From Lanius collurio (lineage: Eukaryota > Chordata > Aves > Passeriformes > Laniidae), in NCBI GenBank assembly GCA_020086605.1, contig JACBWW010000052.1, positions 257,380 through 321,379 of the forward strand: a stretch of 64,000 nt of DNA. Reading direction: 5' to 3'. This document shows positions 48,774-60,916 of this stretch, one piece after another. Each line of letters begins with the position of its first letter. Positions within the stretch are counted from its first letter, which is position 1. Both the position numbers and the translations under genes were made by a program. The notes beneath the pieces are model-generated. The model was given only the letters and a program-made list of their open reading frames with translations, was not told the DNA's origin and ran no database searches.

Positions 48774-49229
48774 TTATCCTCCTATCGGCATTGCAGAAGG
48801 GTTCATGGCAAATGGAAAAGCATGGGTTTGTGAGAGGAACCAGAAAGGGAAATTTGTATTTGGCATATATGGGGAATAAAGGGGGATGGGATAAAAGGGG
48901 AAGGTGGGGTAGGGGAAAGGATAGGGATTATGGGGATATTGTCTAGCATATCTACTACCTTTCACAGGAACACCCCCAGGCCCTGTAACACATGCGGCCT
49001 GTGGGCCCTTTCTTCCTTGTACAATTTTAAACTCCACCCTTTCTCCTTCTTCTAAGCTTGGAACATCACTTTTGGGGTTATTTTTCACAAAAGCAGATTT
49101 ACGGACAAAAATACTTTCTCCTGTATCACTCCTCAATAAGAAACCAAAATTTTTATTTACCTTATACCACTTTACAGTTCCAAAAACCTTAGTTGCGATA
49201 ACTTTTTCCTTTTTCCACCTCGTTGCTGT
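48774..49229 (-). pseudogene. Y-box (cold-shock domain) protein-like frame inside the retroviral element
   Basis: An open frame of 151 codons on the minus strand, bounded upstream by TGA at 49232-49230. Residues about 9-89 form a cold-shock domain of the Y-box family: KVIATKV, GTVKWYKV, the RNP1-like KNFGFL, the RNP2-like SIFVRK, KNNPKS, VEFKIVQG and the diagnostic VTGPGGVPVKGSRYA. Vertebrate Y-box proteins bind RNA and single-stranded DNA through this fold. Here the RNP1 Gly and RNP2 His are changed. The tail (about 96-151) is rich in Pro, Tyr and Phe and lacks the alternating basic and acidic islands of YBX proteins. No in-frame ATG precedes the domain, and the nearest upstream ATG (49236-49234) is in another frame. 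So it is either decayed or uses a spliced start. It is most likely a captured host cDNA. Function unknown. Confidence 0.8.
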
Positions 49230-50551
49230 TCACCATCTGTGTTCTTGCTTTCGCTCACTCTTGCGCTGAAGCTGCTGCAGCCAGGATAGCCGGGGCAGCC
49301 AGTGTGTTCCTGCCATCGGGTTTCAACTCCTTGGGATAGCATTTGGGGTTGCGCGGGTCCGACCCAGCCACGTCACTGCATGCTGCCACTCCTGGCTGCT
49401 CCGCCGTCGGCCACTGCTGCACCGCCGCTTGGCACTGTGCTCGCTTCTCCTCTAGAGCTCCGCGTGACTGCTGCTGCATGCTTTCCGGGCGTTCGCGCGG
49501 CTGCACAGCTGCACCCTGTAAAGCGTTCACGTGTCTGTGGCTTTGTACTGCCGGTGCTGCCACTGCTCCTGCTTTCGGCTGTGTTGCTGTCGGCTGTGTT
49601 GCTGCCTCTGGTGCTCATGCCATTCCTTTCTCGCTGCCACGCTGCTTGTGCATCTCCAGCTTGGCTCAGCGCAGCTCACTGTGGTCGCAATCATGACTAT
49701 CGCTATCACTGCTGCCCTTTACGGCACTGGGCTCGGACTCAGGCTCGGACAATCGTGCACCACATCATGCAGGGCGGTCACCGCGAGTCGTGCCTCTGTC
49801 GCCGCCATTCTTGCCGCCACCCTCACTGCTTGCTCTGCTGCTCATGCCTCTGCTCTTGCTGCTTGCGCCTTGCATTTTTCGTCACCTATTTCTACTATCT
49901 TTCTTTCTTTAGTCACTGTAAGAATACCTCAGAGACCCTTAGGAATGCACTCTTGCATCCAGCATCTTCGTCGTCGCTCTCTTGCCTGCTGTTGCTTCGG
50001 AGTGCACTCCGATACAGGGATGGAGTCTGCTCTACAGCTTGTGCTTTTTAGGGGAGCTGGGCGCCTCCACTGCAGGCACCTCAGCCGCAGGCACCTCTGT
50101 GTTACTGGGACTGAGTATATGCTTTAAGAGAGCATCTTCAATTGCAAAAGATGCTAGGATCAATTCTATTACCATTCCACTTCTTGACTGAATCATTATC
50201 AATTCATTGATTTCGTTCTAGTTTCGTTCTATTCCCTCTAGTTACAGGAAAGCCAATATCAAAAATTAAGTCTCGAGTGACATAAAAGAAATTTTTGAAA
50301 AGCCAGTTAAAAAAGTGTTCTAAGTGTCCTGTGTCCAGTTTTGCATTTTGTTGCGCTAGTATTTCTTTCACTTCCAAGTAATTTTTTCTGTGGCTCAGAT
50401 AGCCACAACTCCTCTGATTTCTCCATCTGGTCAGAAAGTACAGCCAAAAACAAGATGATAAGAAAAGTTCAGTTACTCACAGTTCATGTCACTGTACTCC
50501 GGACCTTTAGAAATCGTTTTCAGGGGTCGAATGTCCGCATTCTCCACCATC
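49230..50551 (-). other. GC-rich leader of the retroviral element, no intact gene
   Basis: On the minus strand from the right LTR to the Y-box-like frame. Positions 50551 to about 50120 are AT-rich with a short frame that I cannot assign. About 50110-49250 is GC- and CpG-rich with many GCA/CAG/GCC triplets, giving Ala-, Gln-, Arg- and Ser-rich frames on both strands with frequent interruptions. Low-complexity Ala/Ser/Gln segments could derive from the variable N-terminus of a Y-box protein or from a degraded gag, but neither can be shown. The frames on the + strand are composition artefacts. Confidence 0.5.
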
Positions 50552-50845
50552 TGTTGTAATGGGGAATACTTACAACATGCATAAGATAGCGATGAATGTT
50601 GGAAGGAAATATGAAGTGAAATTCTTCTCAATGTTCAGAGATGTTTTATTCCTCCAGCCACTTGGCTGGAGTTCTCCAGCAGACTCTCCTCAGTCACAGG
50701 ATCCCGTTCTCTTCCCAGGCCCCGGGCACACAAAATCAACCAATCAGGAACAGGTATAGGCACACATGTGACATGGGAGCAGGGGCAGAGGCAACCTGTA
50801 CATCCAGGGCTCCCCCCACAGGACTTTGGGTAAGGTATCCCAACA
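50552..50845 (-). repeat. 5' LTR of the 47300-50845 element
   Basis: The minus-strand start is TGTTGGGATACC and the end is CCATTACAACA. It carries ATTGG and AATAAA (+ TTTATT near 50645-50650) and matches the left LTR closely through the CAGCAGACTCTCCTCAGTCA and CAATCAGGAACAGGTATAGG blocks. Confidence 0.85.
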
Positions 50846-53011
50846 CTATCAGAAGATTTTGTAGTAGTTTTTTTTTTTTTCTTCTGCTCTTTCTTTGCTT
50901 TTGGCTCTGTTTGCCTCTGTGGGATAAGATAATAGTCTTGAAAGGTGGTTGGAGTGGTAATACACTTTCATCCAGTTCCCCAAACATATTTCACTTCAGT
51001 TTTTCTAGATGCTGTTGTTGAGGATTATTGACTCACGAGAAAATGCCTGCAGTGAGCCCAAGAATGAGTGAAACTTGCTTAGGTGTTATGAGAAGTCAAA
51101 GCATATTATTAAAATACTAGAAGTGAGCCTGTCTCTCATCCTGAGAAAGAAAACGTTTAGGTGCCTGAAAGTGAATTTCGAGTGTCTGAAGGAGAAGCAG
51201 CAACTGTGTACTCTCACACCAAATCCAGAGCTGGTGGCTGGTGGGAGGTCTGAGGTCCCCACAGAGTGTTGGCATTTCCCAAGGTCATGGTTGCTTTTTG
51301 AGCATATGCTTTCAGAGGGACAAAATGTTTTGCCATCCACTTTCTTTTTCTCAATGGCAAGGCTGAGCAGGATGCTACAAGGTGATTATGAGCCAAGCAA
51401 AAACCATTTTTTATAGGAAGATTCTCAGAGAGCTTTTGTCCTGTTGGTTTGATGTGAGATGAAATTTTGAAGAGGAGCCTAGAATCTCTCTGTTTTCAGC
51501 ACCTAATAATAAGATATTCACAATACAAATAATACCCCTGTAACAGTCTTGAATGCACATCCTAGCCTCCAGCTGTGTCTGTACTCCCTGCTTACTTAGG
51601 GATTTGTCTTTTGCACAGGGGGGGAATTGAGTTGGCAGCTGCAGAAGGGAGGGAGCTGATGAGTAGATGTATGGCTTTCCATTAGCGTAACTGATGGTTC
51701 AAGTAGCCATCAATATTTGGAACAAAATCAGCCCTGAAAAATTGATCTTGGACTTTGCCAGTAGTGTCAATAACTGGAAATCCTAAGGCAAACTTTTTTT
51801 AGCAGTTCAGCAATTGAAGCAATTGTTTGTGAATCATTTAGTCAATGCAGACACAGCTGCCTCAGTGTGATGGACTGCAGCAGCTTCTATGCCAGGCACT
51901 TCCAATTTCTCACTGTCATTCAGTGTCTAATTCATCCTGTCAGATGAGCTTGACTCATGGCCATTGTTCCCCTGTTTGTAAAATGGATGTGATCATCATC
52001 TGCTGGTTGTAGTATCTGTCTGCCTCACTTGAGCTATTGTGCAGGTCAGTTCTTCTCCAGGCTGTGCGCCACAGCTGAGTCGAAAACAACAGAGCTGACA
52101 ACGACAGGCTCCCACTTGGGTAGCCTTGAGAGGGACTTTGTGTGTGATTACTCCCAGCCCTCAGAAATTTGGATATAATAATGGTATCATGATGGGAGTT
52201 TGGTGTCCTCTGTCAGCCTGGCAGGCCCAGATATGCCTGGACCATGGCCTCTCCTGAGTTCCATGCCAGTCCTGGTGGCACTCCTCCACTTCCAGAGCTC
52301 AGGTCCTTTGTTCCCCTCTGTGCATCATTTATCTCTTTCCAAGGGCAGGAGCTGTCTGCAAGTGACACTGAGTGGGTCAGCAGCAGGGCATGGACAGGAG
52401 TTGTGCAGGATTGGCACTGTCCAGGGCAAAGGAGTGGTTGGGGCACAGCTTCCCCAGAACCATCCCCTGCCACTGCTGCCTGAGCTCCAGGTCTCTACAG
52501 CTTCCCCACACCATCCTGTGGGGATGGAGAGAACAGCGGGAACAAGGGGAGCTGTGCTTGAAAACCAATGCCCAGGTTTTAAAAGGTCTTCTGTCACTAA
52601 GATGCTCAGTACTGTAACACTCTCTCATGATCAGTGATGACATGGTATTACAGTATTCTCAGCTGCTGTCATCCATGGCTCACTGCAAGGCACATGGACA
52701 CCAGACTCCTCCCTCAGGCTACTAAAATCCAGCTCCTTTTTGTAAAGTTTCTTCATTCCTATGTAATGAAAATTACCATGTCATGTGATAGTGTCTGCCC
52801 AGAATAGGAAGGTGCTTCACCTGTCTCTCTTCTGGTTAAAGGAGGTGGCTTAATGGAGTAGTGTAAGTGTAGTTTGGAAACAAAAATCAGACTACTTCTA
52901 TGTTGAAGATTTAGTAGGTGTCATAAAATAATACTGTTTTCAGTAAAATGAACATGAAAAGAAAAACAATTCAGTGTGACTGACATAGGCTTTCTATACT
53001 GTCCCAGTAAG

Positions 53012-53653
53012 TGTCTTGGTTTGAAAGACAGGTATCTGCTAAGGAAAGCAGGAGCCCCCTTGGAATGGAAGATACAACCCCCCTTCCCTCCGAATTATTG
53101 TAATTTTGAAATCAAGGGGCTTTTCAGGCAAAGATACGGAAAATAGGAATAACAGTTCTTTACTAATATATATATAACAAGAGAAGAGGGGGGGAAAAAA
53201 AGAACAAAACTGATTTTGAACTGACAGATTCAGATACAACCTGACCCTGTTAGTCAGGGTAGCAGTAGCAGTCTGATAAAGTGGTGGCTGCAGTCCTCCT
53301 GGAGTGAACAGATGTGGTTCTGCTGAAGTGTCAATCCTGTGTAGAAAGATCTGGTCTTCCTCAGAAGGTCCAGTGGTAGGTATGTAGCTCTTGTCCTCTG
53401 GAAAATCCAGTGGGAAAGGCTGCTTATGGTCTTCAAAATCGTAGTTATATGCAAGATGGAATGCTTGGTTTCTCCCTCTGTGTGGAGCATCTCACAATGG
53501 AATGATCAGTCATGATATAAGGCACTGATGGGCCATTAACAGGCAGTCTTGAGGGAGGAGGCAGTGTGCACTGCCCCACCTGGGTTTAACCGCTCATGAA
53601 GATGGTAATAGAATACATGCTTGTGGGCATATCTTACATTGTAACCTAGCACA
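53012..53653 (-). mobile_element. Solo LTR with perfect 5-bp target duplication
   Basis: The left edge is TGTCTTGGTTTGAAAGACAG and the right edge CCTAGCACA. GTAAG is present exactly at 53007-53011 and 53654-53658. A 5-bp duplication is typical of ERVL and some other retroviral classes. The first 190 bp are nearly the same as the left end of the LTR at 59510. On the minus strand these form the R-U5 end. No internal genes. Confidence 0.9.
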
Positions 53654-54564
53654 GTAAGTCATTCTAATGGACAAAGTAAATCACAGAATTAAATTTTGTG
53701 TTCACATTAGTCTTACCATCTGCTCAAGTAATTACTCTTTAAACTGGAAAATTTATTTTAAAACATTATTTTACAAGATTCAAAATCCATGTTTGTCCCA
53801 GAGCTAAGGTTGCAACATTTTGTTTATTTTTGATGTCCTGAATTTAGTGTTATAGGAATAGGGTGGCAGCAAGTTTCATCAGCTATCTCAAGGTGGCCTT
53901 TGAGAGATGTATTAAAGAGCAGAACCCTACTGCATCATCGTTGACAGAAGCACTGAAGCGGTGGCACCTCTAATGCTTGTGAGGTAGTAAAGGTCCTTAC
54001 TGAGCCTGCTGCATGGTTACATTGTACTTCTGTGGTATGAAGCTTCATCACATAAAGTTGGGAGAAATGAAACATTCAAAAGACTTTGCTGAGGGGTCTA
54101 AAGCTCTGGTGTATAGAAAATTAGATGTCCTTCATCACTGATGTTACCTGGAAATAAATGAGCCTCTGGAGTGGAATAAAGGATTTAGCAACAAAGTGGT
54201 GATTCATGTCCTTGACTTGCCACATGGGAGAGATGTGGGTGTGAAGTAGTGACAGTTGGGGGTCCTTAATGAACTGCAGAGAAGACAGTCTTAATAAAAG
54301 CTGTTGTGTCATCAGCTGCCATGTGTGTACTCGTGCTCATTTGCACTCTATTACAGTCTCCTATTATGAAATATTTAGCTCTGTGGTACCTGCTTATTAT
54401 TGGTGCCTTATTAGCAATTATTGCTTTATTGTCTTTATTGCAGTTGCTTACTTGAATGTGCCCTTGTGCAGCAAGTTTCCTCAAAGTCCTTGCAAACAGT
54501 ATGTTGTTCCTACAAAAACAGATGTCAGTGAAAGGTGTGGGGGATCAAGAACTGACTTGTAGAA

Positions 54565-54975
54565 GAGTTTTTCTTGGAAGAGACCTTTAAAGGTCATCTA
54601 GTCCAACTCCCCCTGCAATGAGCAAGGACATCTTCAACAAGATCAGCTTAGTCAGAGCCCTGTCCAGCCTGACCTTGAATGCTGCCAGGTACAGAACACC
54701 TACCACCACTGTTATAAAAAATTTCTTCTTTATATCTTATGTAAATTTACTTTCCATCAGTTTAAAACCATGTCCCCCTGTCCTATCGCAAAAGGCTCTG
54801 ATAACAAGTTTAGCCCATCTTTCTTATAGGCCCCCTTTAAGTATTGAAAGTAAGGTCTTCTTGGACCTTTCTCTTCTCCAGGCTGAACAGCCCCAGATGT
54901 CTCAGCTTGTCTTCATAGCAGAGGTACTTCAGCCTTCTGATCAACTCTGTGGCCCTCTGGACTCCTTCCACTAAG
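54565..54975 (-). mobile_element. CR1 LINE fragment, antisense
   Basis: GGAAGAGACCTTTAAAGG, TCATCTAGTCCAACTCCCC, CCAGCCTGACCTTGAATGC, TTTAAAACCATGTCCCCC and GGCTGAACAGCCCCAG are hallmark reverse-complement CR1 3' blocks. The extreme 3' tail is missing and the 5' side is truncated. It has multiple breaks and no coding potential. Confidence 0.92.
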
Positions 54976-55753
54976 TCCATGTCTTTCCTGCTCTGAGAGT
55001 AGAAGAACTTTTATGTGAGAAGGGAATAGGAATAATGAAGTGCACTCAATTTCTGAGCTTATTTTTAACACTGAGTTGAACAGTCTGTCCTATACATCTG
55101 ATGGAGCTGAAAGGTACTTTGATTGTTCTCACCTTGCTTCAAGACAAAAAACTCCACAGTATAGATAATACTGTGTAGCTCTAGGTGCTGGTAGCTTGTA
55201 AAATCATTTGCCTGCAGATGTCTATTACTGCTTTTTAACAAAGAACTACTTCAGTGTTATGATGAAGTTATTTATGTCAAAAAATCAAATGTTTCTTCAG
55301 ATTTCATGTGTTATAGTAAACCCAATTTAATACAGGGACAGCTGTGGAGATTTAGGATTTAAGAGTTGTGATGAGCTTTGGCACTGACCATTTAAGAGGA
55401 AAGAGAAATTACAAAGACATTCCTTCCTGTGTATCTCTTGTCAGTTGATTTATGGCAGCATGTTGAGTTGAAGAGAATTGTTTTGTGCTTCCTTCCAAAG
55501 TGGTTGGGAAGAGCCAAGGAATGTACATAGCACAGACCTGTGATCTTTTATGTAGTGGAAATGTGGGTAGGAAACAATACTGAACAATTTTGGTTGATGT
55601 TTCAAAAAATGCCTTAGCTGCAGTGCTTATCATGGGGTTTTGCCTATTCCAAGCCTTAATGTTTTTATTTATCGTAAGAAAACAGAATCTCATAACAGTG
55701 AAGTCTTACTTTAATAGCATTGAAAATAGGTCCATAGATAATTTTTGTGTTGA

Positions 55754-56023
<270 letters not shown>

Positions 56024-59000
56024 TGAGCTTCATGGTTTCTCTTCATGTTGTTCCCTGAAAATTGATATTTTTTTAATGTAAGTGGGATAGAGGTTCTGAA
56101 GTGTACATTTGGAACTGGTCTGCCATGTCAGTTGTGTCTCTTTGATGGAACAAAAAGTCCTGACTAAAATCTGTAATTTAGACACACAGTAAATTTCATA
56201 GTTGAGCTTACTTGCCTTCAGAAACAAACTATAATAAATTCTAGGAGATTATGAGTAACAGTCTTATAAGATACATGACAATGACCAAAGGGAGATAGGT
56301 AAGTTGTTAGATTTGTGCTATGATGAAATGAGTGTTTTATTTAAGATAGAGCTTTTTATTTTCTGGCATGAAAATGATTACATAATCCAGCATAATCCTA
56401 GCAGGCAGATGATGTTATTTTACTCCATACACTGGTTTTCTGGAATGTACTGCGGGAATGTTCCCACATGATCATCAGTACAACTTGGCTAGTGGAAAGA
56501 TTTTTCTTGAAGAGTATTTTATGTTGCTCATTGACTACTTCATTGAAGTGACTGTATGCTATTTGAATGATCCATGTAGAATCTGGAATTGGTAGTTCAC
56601 TTAGGTGCTGGAGCCAATAAATCAGAAACCTGAGGGACTTGGGTCATGTCATGTAGGTTCCTGCTCTTGCCTTTGTTTTCCTTTATCAGTTTAACTGCAA
56701 TGTTACCAGTGCTAAGTTAATCACATCAGTGAAAGTTTGATGCTGCAAAGCCACAGGACATACAGAGCCTGGAACTGCAGAAGTCTTCTCAGGCAAATCT
56801 GTGATTTGTAGCTGAACTGCACGGACATTAGCACCCTCCTCAAGTCTTCTGAAACCACTGGCTTGGGCTGTACCTGCTCTCAGAGTGAGTTCTGAGATCA
56901 TCCTTACGCAGTTACTCTCACTCCAGCACAGTGTGTGAGTGACTGAGCAACTGGGCATGTGGGACATAAACATGGATTTGCCAGGTCTGGTGTTGGTGCC
57001 AAGGGAAATCAGTGGAGTCAGAAATAGTTTGCAATCAAAGTTTATCCGAAGGAGTCAGAGAAGCCTAGGATCAGGCAAAAGAAAAGACCTGCACAAAGGT
57101 CAGTGAGGCATATGTTTAGCCGATTTGAGGGGAGGCTGGTCAGGAGTAGGGCTAAAATCAGAGTACCAGGGAGTCATCACTGCAAGTTAGGGACCAAGTA
57201 AAAGAGCAGAGCCACAGCAAACTCAACGGACCAGCCAGCAGGAAGAACCAGAAGGCAGGAGACGGTGACAAGGGCTCCAGCTGTGTCTGAAGGGCACTTG
57301 TAGCCAAGTGGCATGCCATACAGTGAGAGCAGCTGGCTGGAGCATGTTAGGCACTGACAAGTGGCACAAATGGCTCACAGGCTGGCAGGCTGAACCTTGT
57401 TTTCCTGGGGAAGGAGCTGCAGCTTGCTCTTAACTCTAGCGCACATATCAAGGCTGTCTGCCAGGGGCAGGTCACCGGCTCGCTCATGTTGTCTGTCCTG
57501 CAGGAATTTTTGGTTGCAGCTCTTGCTCCAGTTTTTTCCATAGCTAAGGCATCCAAGGCATCAGTTTCTATACCTGCTGCCTGCTTTCATGAAACATGGG
57601 GGGGTTTAATTTTTTTTTATGTCTATCCTCATAGCTTTCAAAATATATTGATTTTAGTCACCAGGTTTAGAAGTTATTAGGTAGACAGATGTGCCCAGAC
57701 ATACCCATAGTTTAATCACACAAGCATATTTTTTCCTTCAGAAACCTGTCTAAGCTCAGAATCAAATTATGAAGGGTACTTCAAAGTGACACTTGAATTC
57801 TCACTGGGAACTATACTGAGCATGGTTCTCCTTTTCAAATGTATGGCAGCAAATAAGAAACAGAAACTCTCCTGCCTGGAATAACACACTGTTTGATTAT
57901 TAGTCCTGTTGTGTTTTAACGCAGTACATGGTTCATTGCATCACAATGCCTTCAAGTTGCAGGGGTTTAGTTTTGGATTTTTATACCAGGATTATATTAT
58001 GTTTGTCATGAACTTATTGCAGCAGTCAGTTTTGTTAGGACAACCATTGTAATTGTTCAAGTATACACAGTTAGAAGTGGAAATCGTTTAGTGACTTAAA
58101 CCTCTTCAGGTCATGGACTCTTCAGGTCCTTCTTGTTTCCTGTTTGACTTCTCTGTCATATACCCAAACCACAGTGTTCTTAATGTCATCATGCCTACAA
58201 TACCTACTTTCTTTAGAGACCCTTTCTATATCTTTTCCCATAGCATCAAAGGGGAATTTCACAGCTTTGTTTTTTCCTTTGTGTTTTTCTCCCATTTCGT
58301 TGTTCCAGAATCCCTGGACTGACTGTGCCATTTGTCTTCACTTCCCTTGCCTGTTTTCTTCTTTGATAGTGGTCATACTTCCGGCTTTGTCCACATCGCT
58401 TCCAAAAACGTGTTTCTGTCTTCTTCTAGTGTAGTTTGGAAGTAGCAAGAAGTTAATAACAATTTACCTCATTTATTCCTCCTCTTTTTTCTTTCCCTTT
58501 GATGAATTGATGAAGTAAAATACTACAACCTCTCCCTAAAATTTGTTATTATTAATTCCCATCCCTGTTTCCTTCCATGACCATGATCTAATCCCAGGTT
58601 TCACTCAAAGATATTAATATTGTATTGGATTGGTATGTTGCCATTTAATCCTAAGGTTTCATAACTCCATTTGAAATTTTTCCAATCTAAACTGCATGTT
58701 TTAAAGAATTAAGTTTTACGCAAATAGTTTATTTTCCTAGAATTGCTACTAAGTAAAAGACAGTGAAAAAATTAATAGATTTTGAAAGTCTAGCATAGAT
58801 CAGTATTTAATGCAAGTATTTCGTTCCTTGTTTTGCCCTGAGGTAGTTTCCCCGGAAATGTCCACAGAAGTTAATCCGAAGTAACAGGTAATACACTACA
58901 CTACTTGCATGGCTGAATGGATGTCCAGCACGCTGTGACAAAAATTAGGTTGACAAAAAAACACCTCATGAGGACTGTACAGAGGCACCATGAAAAATGT

Positions 59001-59509
59001 CAGGAAACTGTATTTCAGCAATGCAAAATGCATCTTCAGAGGTAACCCCCAACAAACCCCAACACCTGTGAAGGTCTGACACTGCCAAGCTCTCTGGGCA
59101 TTTTGCCAGTGACGATTTGGTGGTTTACACTTCGTATTTTAGCTTGCAGGCTACAGGGAGCCTTAACGCATAAATCTAGTATTCATCTAAACTGAGATTC
59201 CTGTAAATGTACTGGTGTTATCCTTATGATTTGTCCATTTGCTCCTTTCAACAATGTTCTTGATACGTGAGCATCAGATAGCACACCTCACCTACTGGTT
59301 TGTACCAGTTTTTGATGTACTTTTCTTTTACTTTTGAAAAGAGAAGTAAGTAGTAGATAAAAGTGGGAATGTGTGACCTCTATGAAGCCTGAGTAGTCAG
59401 TGTAAATAAACATCTACTAGTTTAGTTTGAGGAGTCTATTTGGACACTGCATTTTCAGTCTTATTTCTGTGCACGTGGAAGTATTTTCAAGAGAAATATT
59501 CTGAAGCAT

Positions 59510-60665
59510 TGTCTCAGTTTGAAAGACAGATGTCTGCTAAGGAAGGCAGGAGCCTCCCTTGGAATGGAAAATGTGACCCCCTTTCTCTGAATTATTATAA
59601 TTTAAGGGGCTTTCAGGCAAAGATATGAGAAAAGGAATAACATCAGTTTACTAGTAGGTATATGGATAACAAGGCAAACAAACAACAACTCTGACAACCG
59701 ACAGAACCAGAACCCAGTGCCAGCCTCTCTCAGCCGCAGGCACTTTCCCCTTCGGTGCAGTTCCGCTCACAGCCGGCAGGGGGCGGGCCGGGCAGGGCGG
59801 CTGCGATGGTTCCCCGCGCCTGCAGGGGGCGCTGTGGCGCAAGCTCAGCCGTCTCTTTCACATGGTAATGGTGGCTCAGGTGGCGGAAGGGATGGAAAAG
59901 ACGCTTCCTTTACAAATCCCTGGGGCAGCCGATCCCAGTGCCCCCCTGAACAGCAAAAGGAGCTGTAGCAAGGACCTTGGAGTAGCAAGCTGGGAAGGCA
60001 GAAATGAGCAAAATCCTGAGGTGGTAGACGAGATATATCAGAAACTCTGCATCTGTAGCTGGAACTGCAGGGCATCCCAGCAGGCAGGGGATGTGGGGGC
60101 TGCAGTGTAGCAAAAGACTCGGAGCAGTGACAGAGGAACAGTGGGGGCTGGGAGGTGACTGCCTGGCTCCTGAACATGGCCGAGAGAGAGGTTCCCCTGG
60201 AAGGAGAGGGGACTTGGGGATCCAGGAGTTTCCTTTGAGGCACCTGAGCAGATGGTAAAAGTCCTTTTTTAGTGAGGTTAGAAGTTAATGAGGTCCCAGT
60301 TCAGTGGCTGCTCTCACGAGCAAAGGCTCACCCATGGCAGAAGAAGCAGGACTAGGCTGGGATCTGATGGCAGCAGTGAATTTCCACACACACCCTCCAC
60401 CCCAGGCAGCAGCTCCGATCCTCCTCCTCTGAAGCTGAGAGCAAGAGAGCTAGCAGCTGCCCCAGCCCCTTATTTTTCCAACCCAACTCTCAGGTATCTC
60501 TGTCCCTCTGAGAGATAACCTCACGTAACAGAAGTGCGGCCAGATGCCCTCCTCTCCTGAGTTTGGTCAATTCTTAAGTGCCTGGTTATTGTTCTTTAGC
60601 AACAAAAATGGGGGAAATTCTGTAAGAGAAAAGAAAAACAAAAGGAAAAACCCTAACCTCCAACA
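59510..60665 (-). mobile_element. Solo LTR with perfect 5-bp target duplication
   Basis: The left edge is TGTCTCAGTTTGAAAGACAG and the right edge CCTCCAACA. AGCAT is repeated exactly at 59505-59509 and 60666-60670. The left 190 bp match the LTR at 53012, but the remaining 950 bp do not. This part is GC-rich (for example GGCAGGGGGCGGGCCGGGC) and would be the U3 on the minus strand. No retroviral gene inside. Confidence 0.9.
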
Positions 60666-60916
60666 AGCATCAAAATGAATGCACTTTTTTGGTAATAACA
60701 CGCACTACATATTTGAGTTTTAATTGTTGATAAATGCTGTAGTAGGCTTAAATTTCTTCCCTCTTCATTAGCTGTTGTGATGATGTGGTCCAGTGAGGGC
60801 AAGCAGTGAGAAAACCCACAGACAGGATTTTCAGAGTTAACTGCTGTTTGTGTATGCATCTGTACTGGGGCAGAGCAGGCAGGTTTTAAAATGCTACTGA
60901 AATTCAAAAGGTGGTA

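Larger units (their letters stand above)
47300..50845 (-). mobile_element. Endogenous retroviral element with paired LTRs and a Y-box cold-shock frame
   Basis: Two copies of one LTR lie in the same orientation, left 47300-47574 and right 50552-50845, more than 90% alike by eye. Six-base flanks CTACCA (47294-47299) and CTATCA (50846-50851) differ at one base, fitting an old 6-bp target duplication of the class II (ERVK) type. Orientation is minus: each LTR has AATAAA on that strand and a purine-rich AAACAAAGGGTGAAA directly precedes the left LTR, so that is the 3' one. Without the nested solo LTR the element is about 2.6 kb. No gag, protease, pol or env was recognised. The internal region holds a GC-rich leader and a Y-box-like frame. 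The primer-binding site next to the right LTR (GATGGTGGAGAATGCGG on the minus strand) was not matched to a tRNA. Confidence 0.8.

Noticed and set aside
48762..48778. Purine tract AAAAAGGAGGGAAG between the Y-box-like stop and the 47817-48761 LTR, looking like a polypurine tract
   Set aside because: The bases GAGGGAAG recur on the other side of that LTR as a direct repeat, so the LTR is better explained as a later solo insertion than as the 3' LTR of the Y-box element. The alternative is not fully excluded.
49302..50127. Long + strand open frames rich in Cys, Ala, Leu and Ser (249 and 198 codons)
   Set aside because: They are antisense to the retroviral leader, low in complexity and due to GC-rich GCT/TGC triplets. 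No domain is recognisable.
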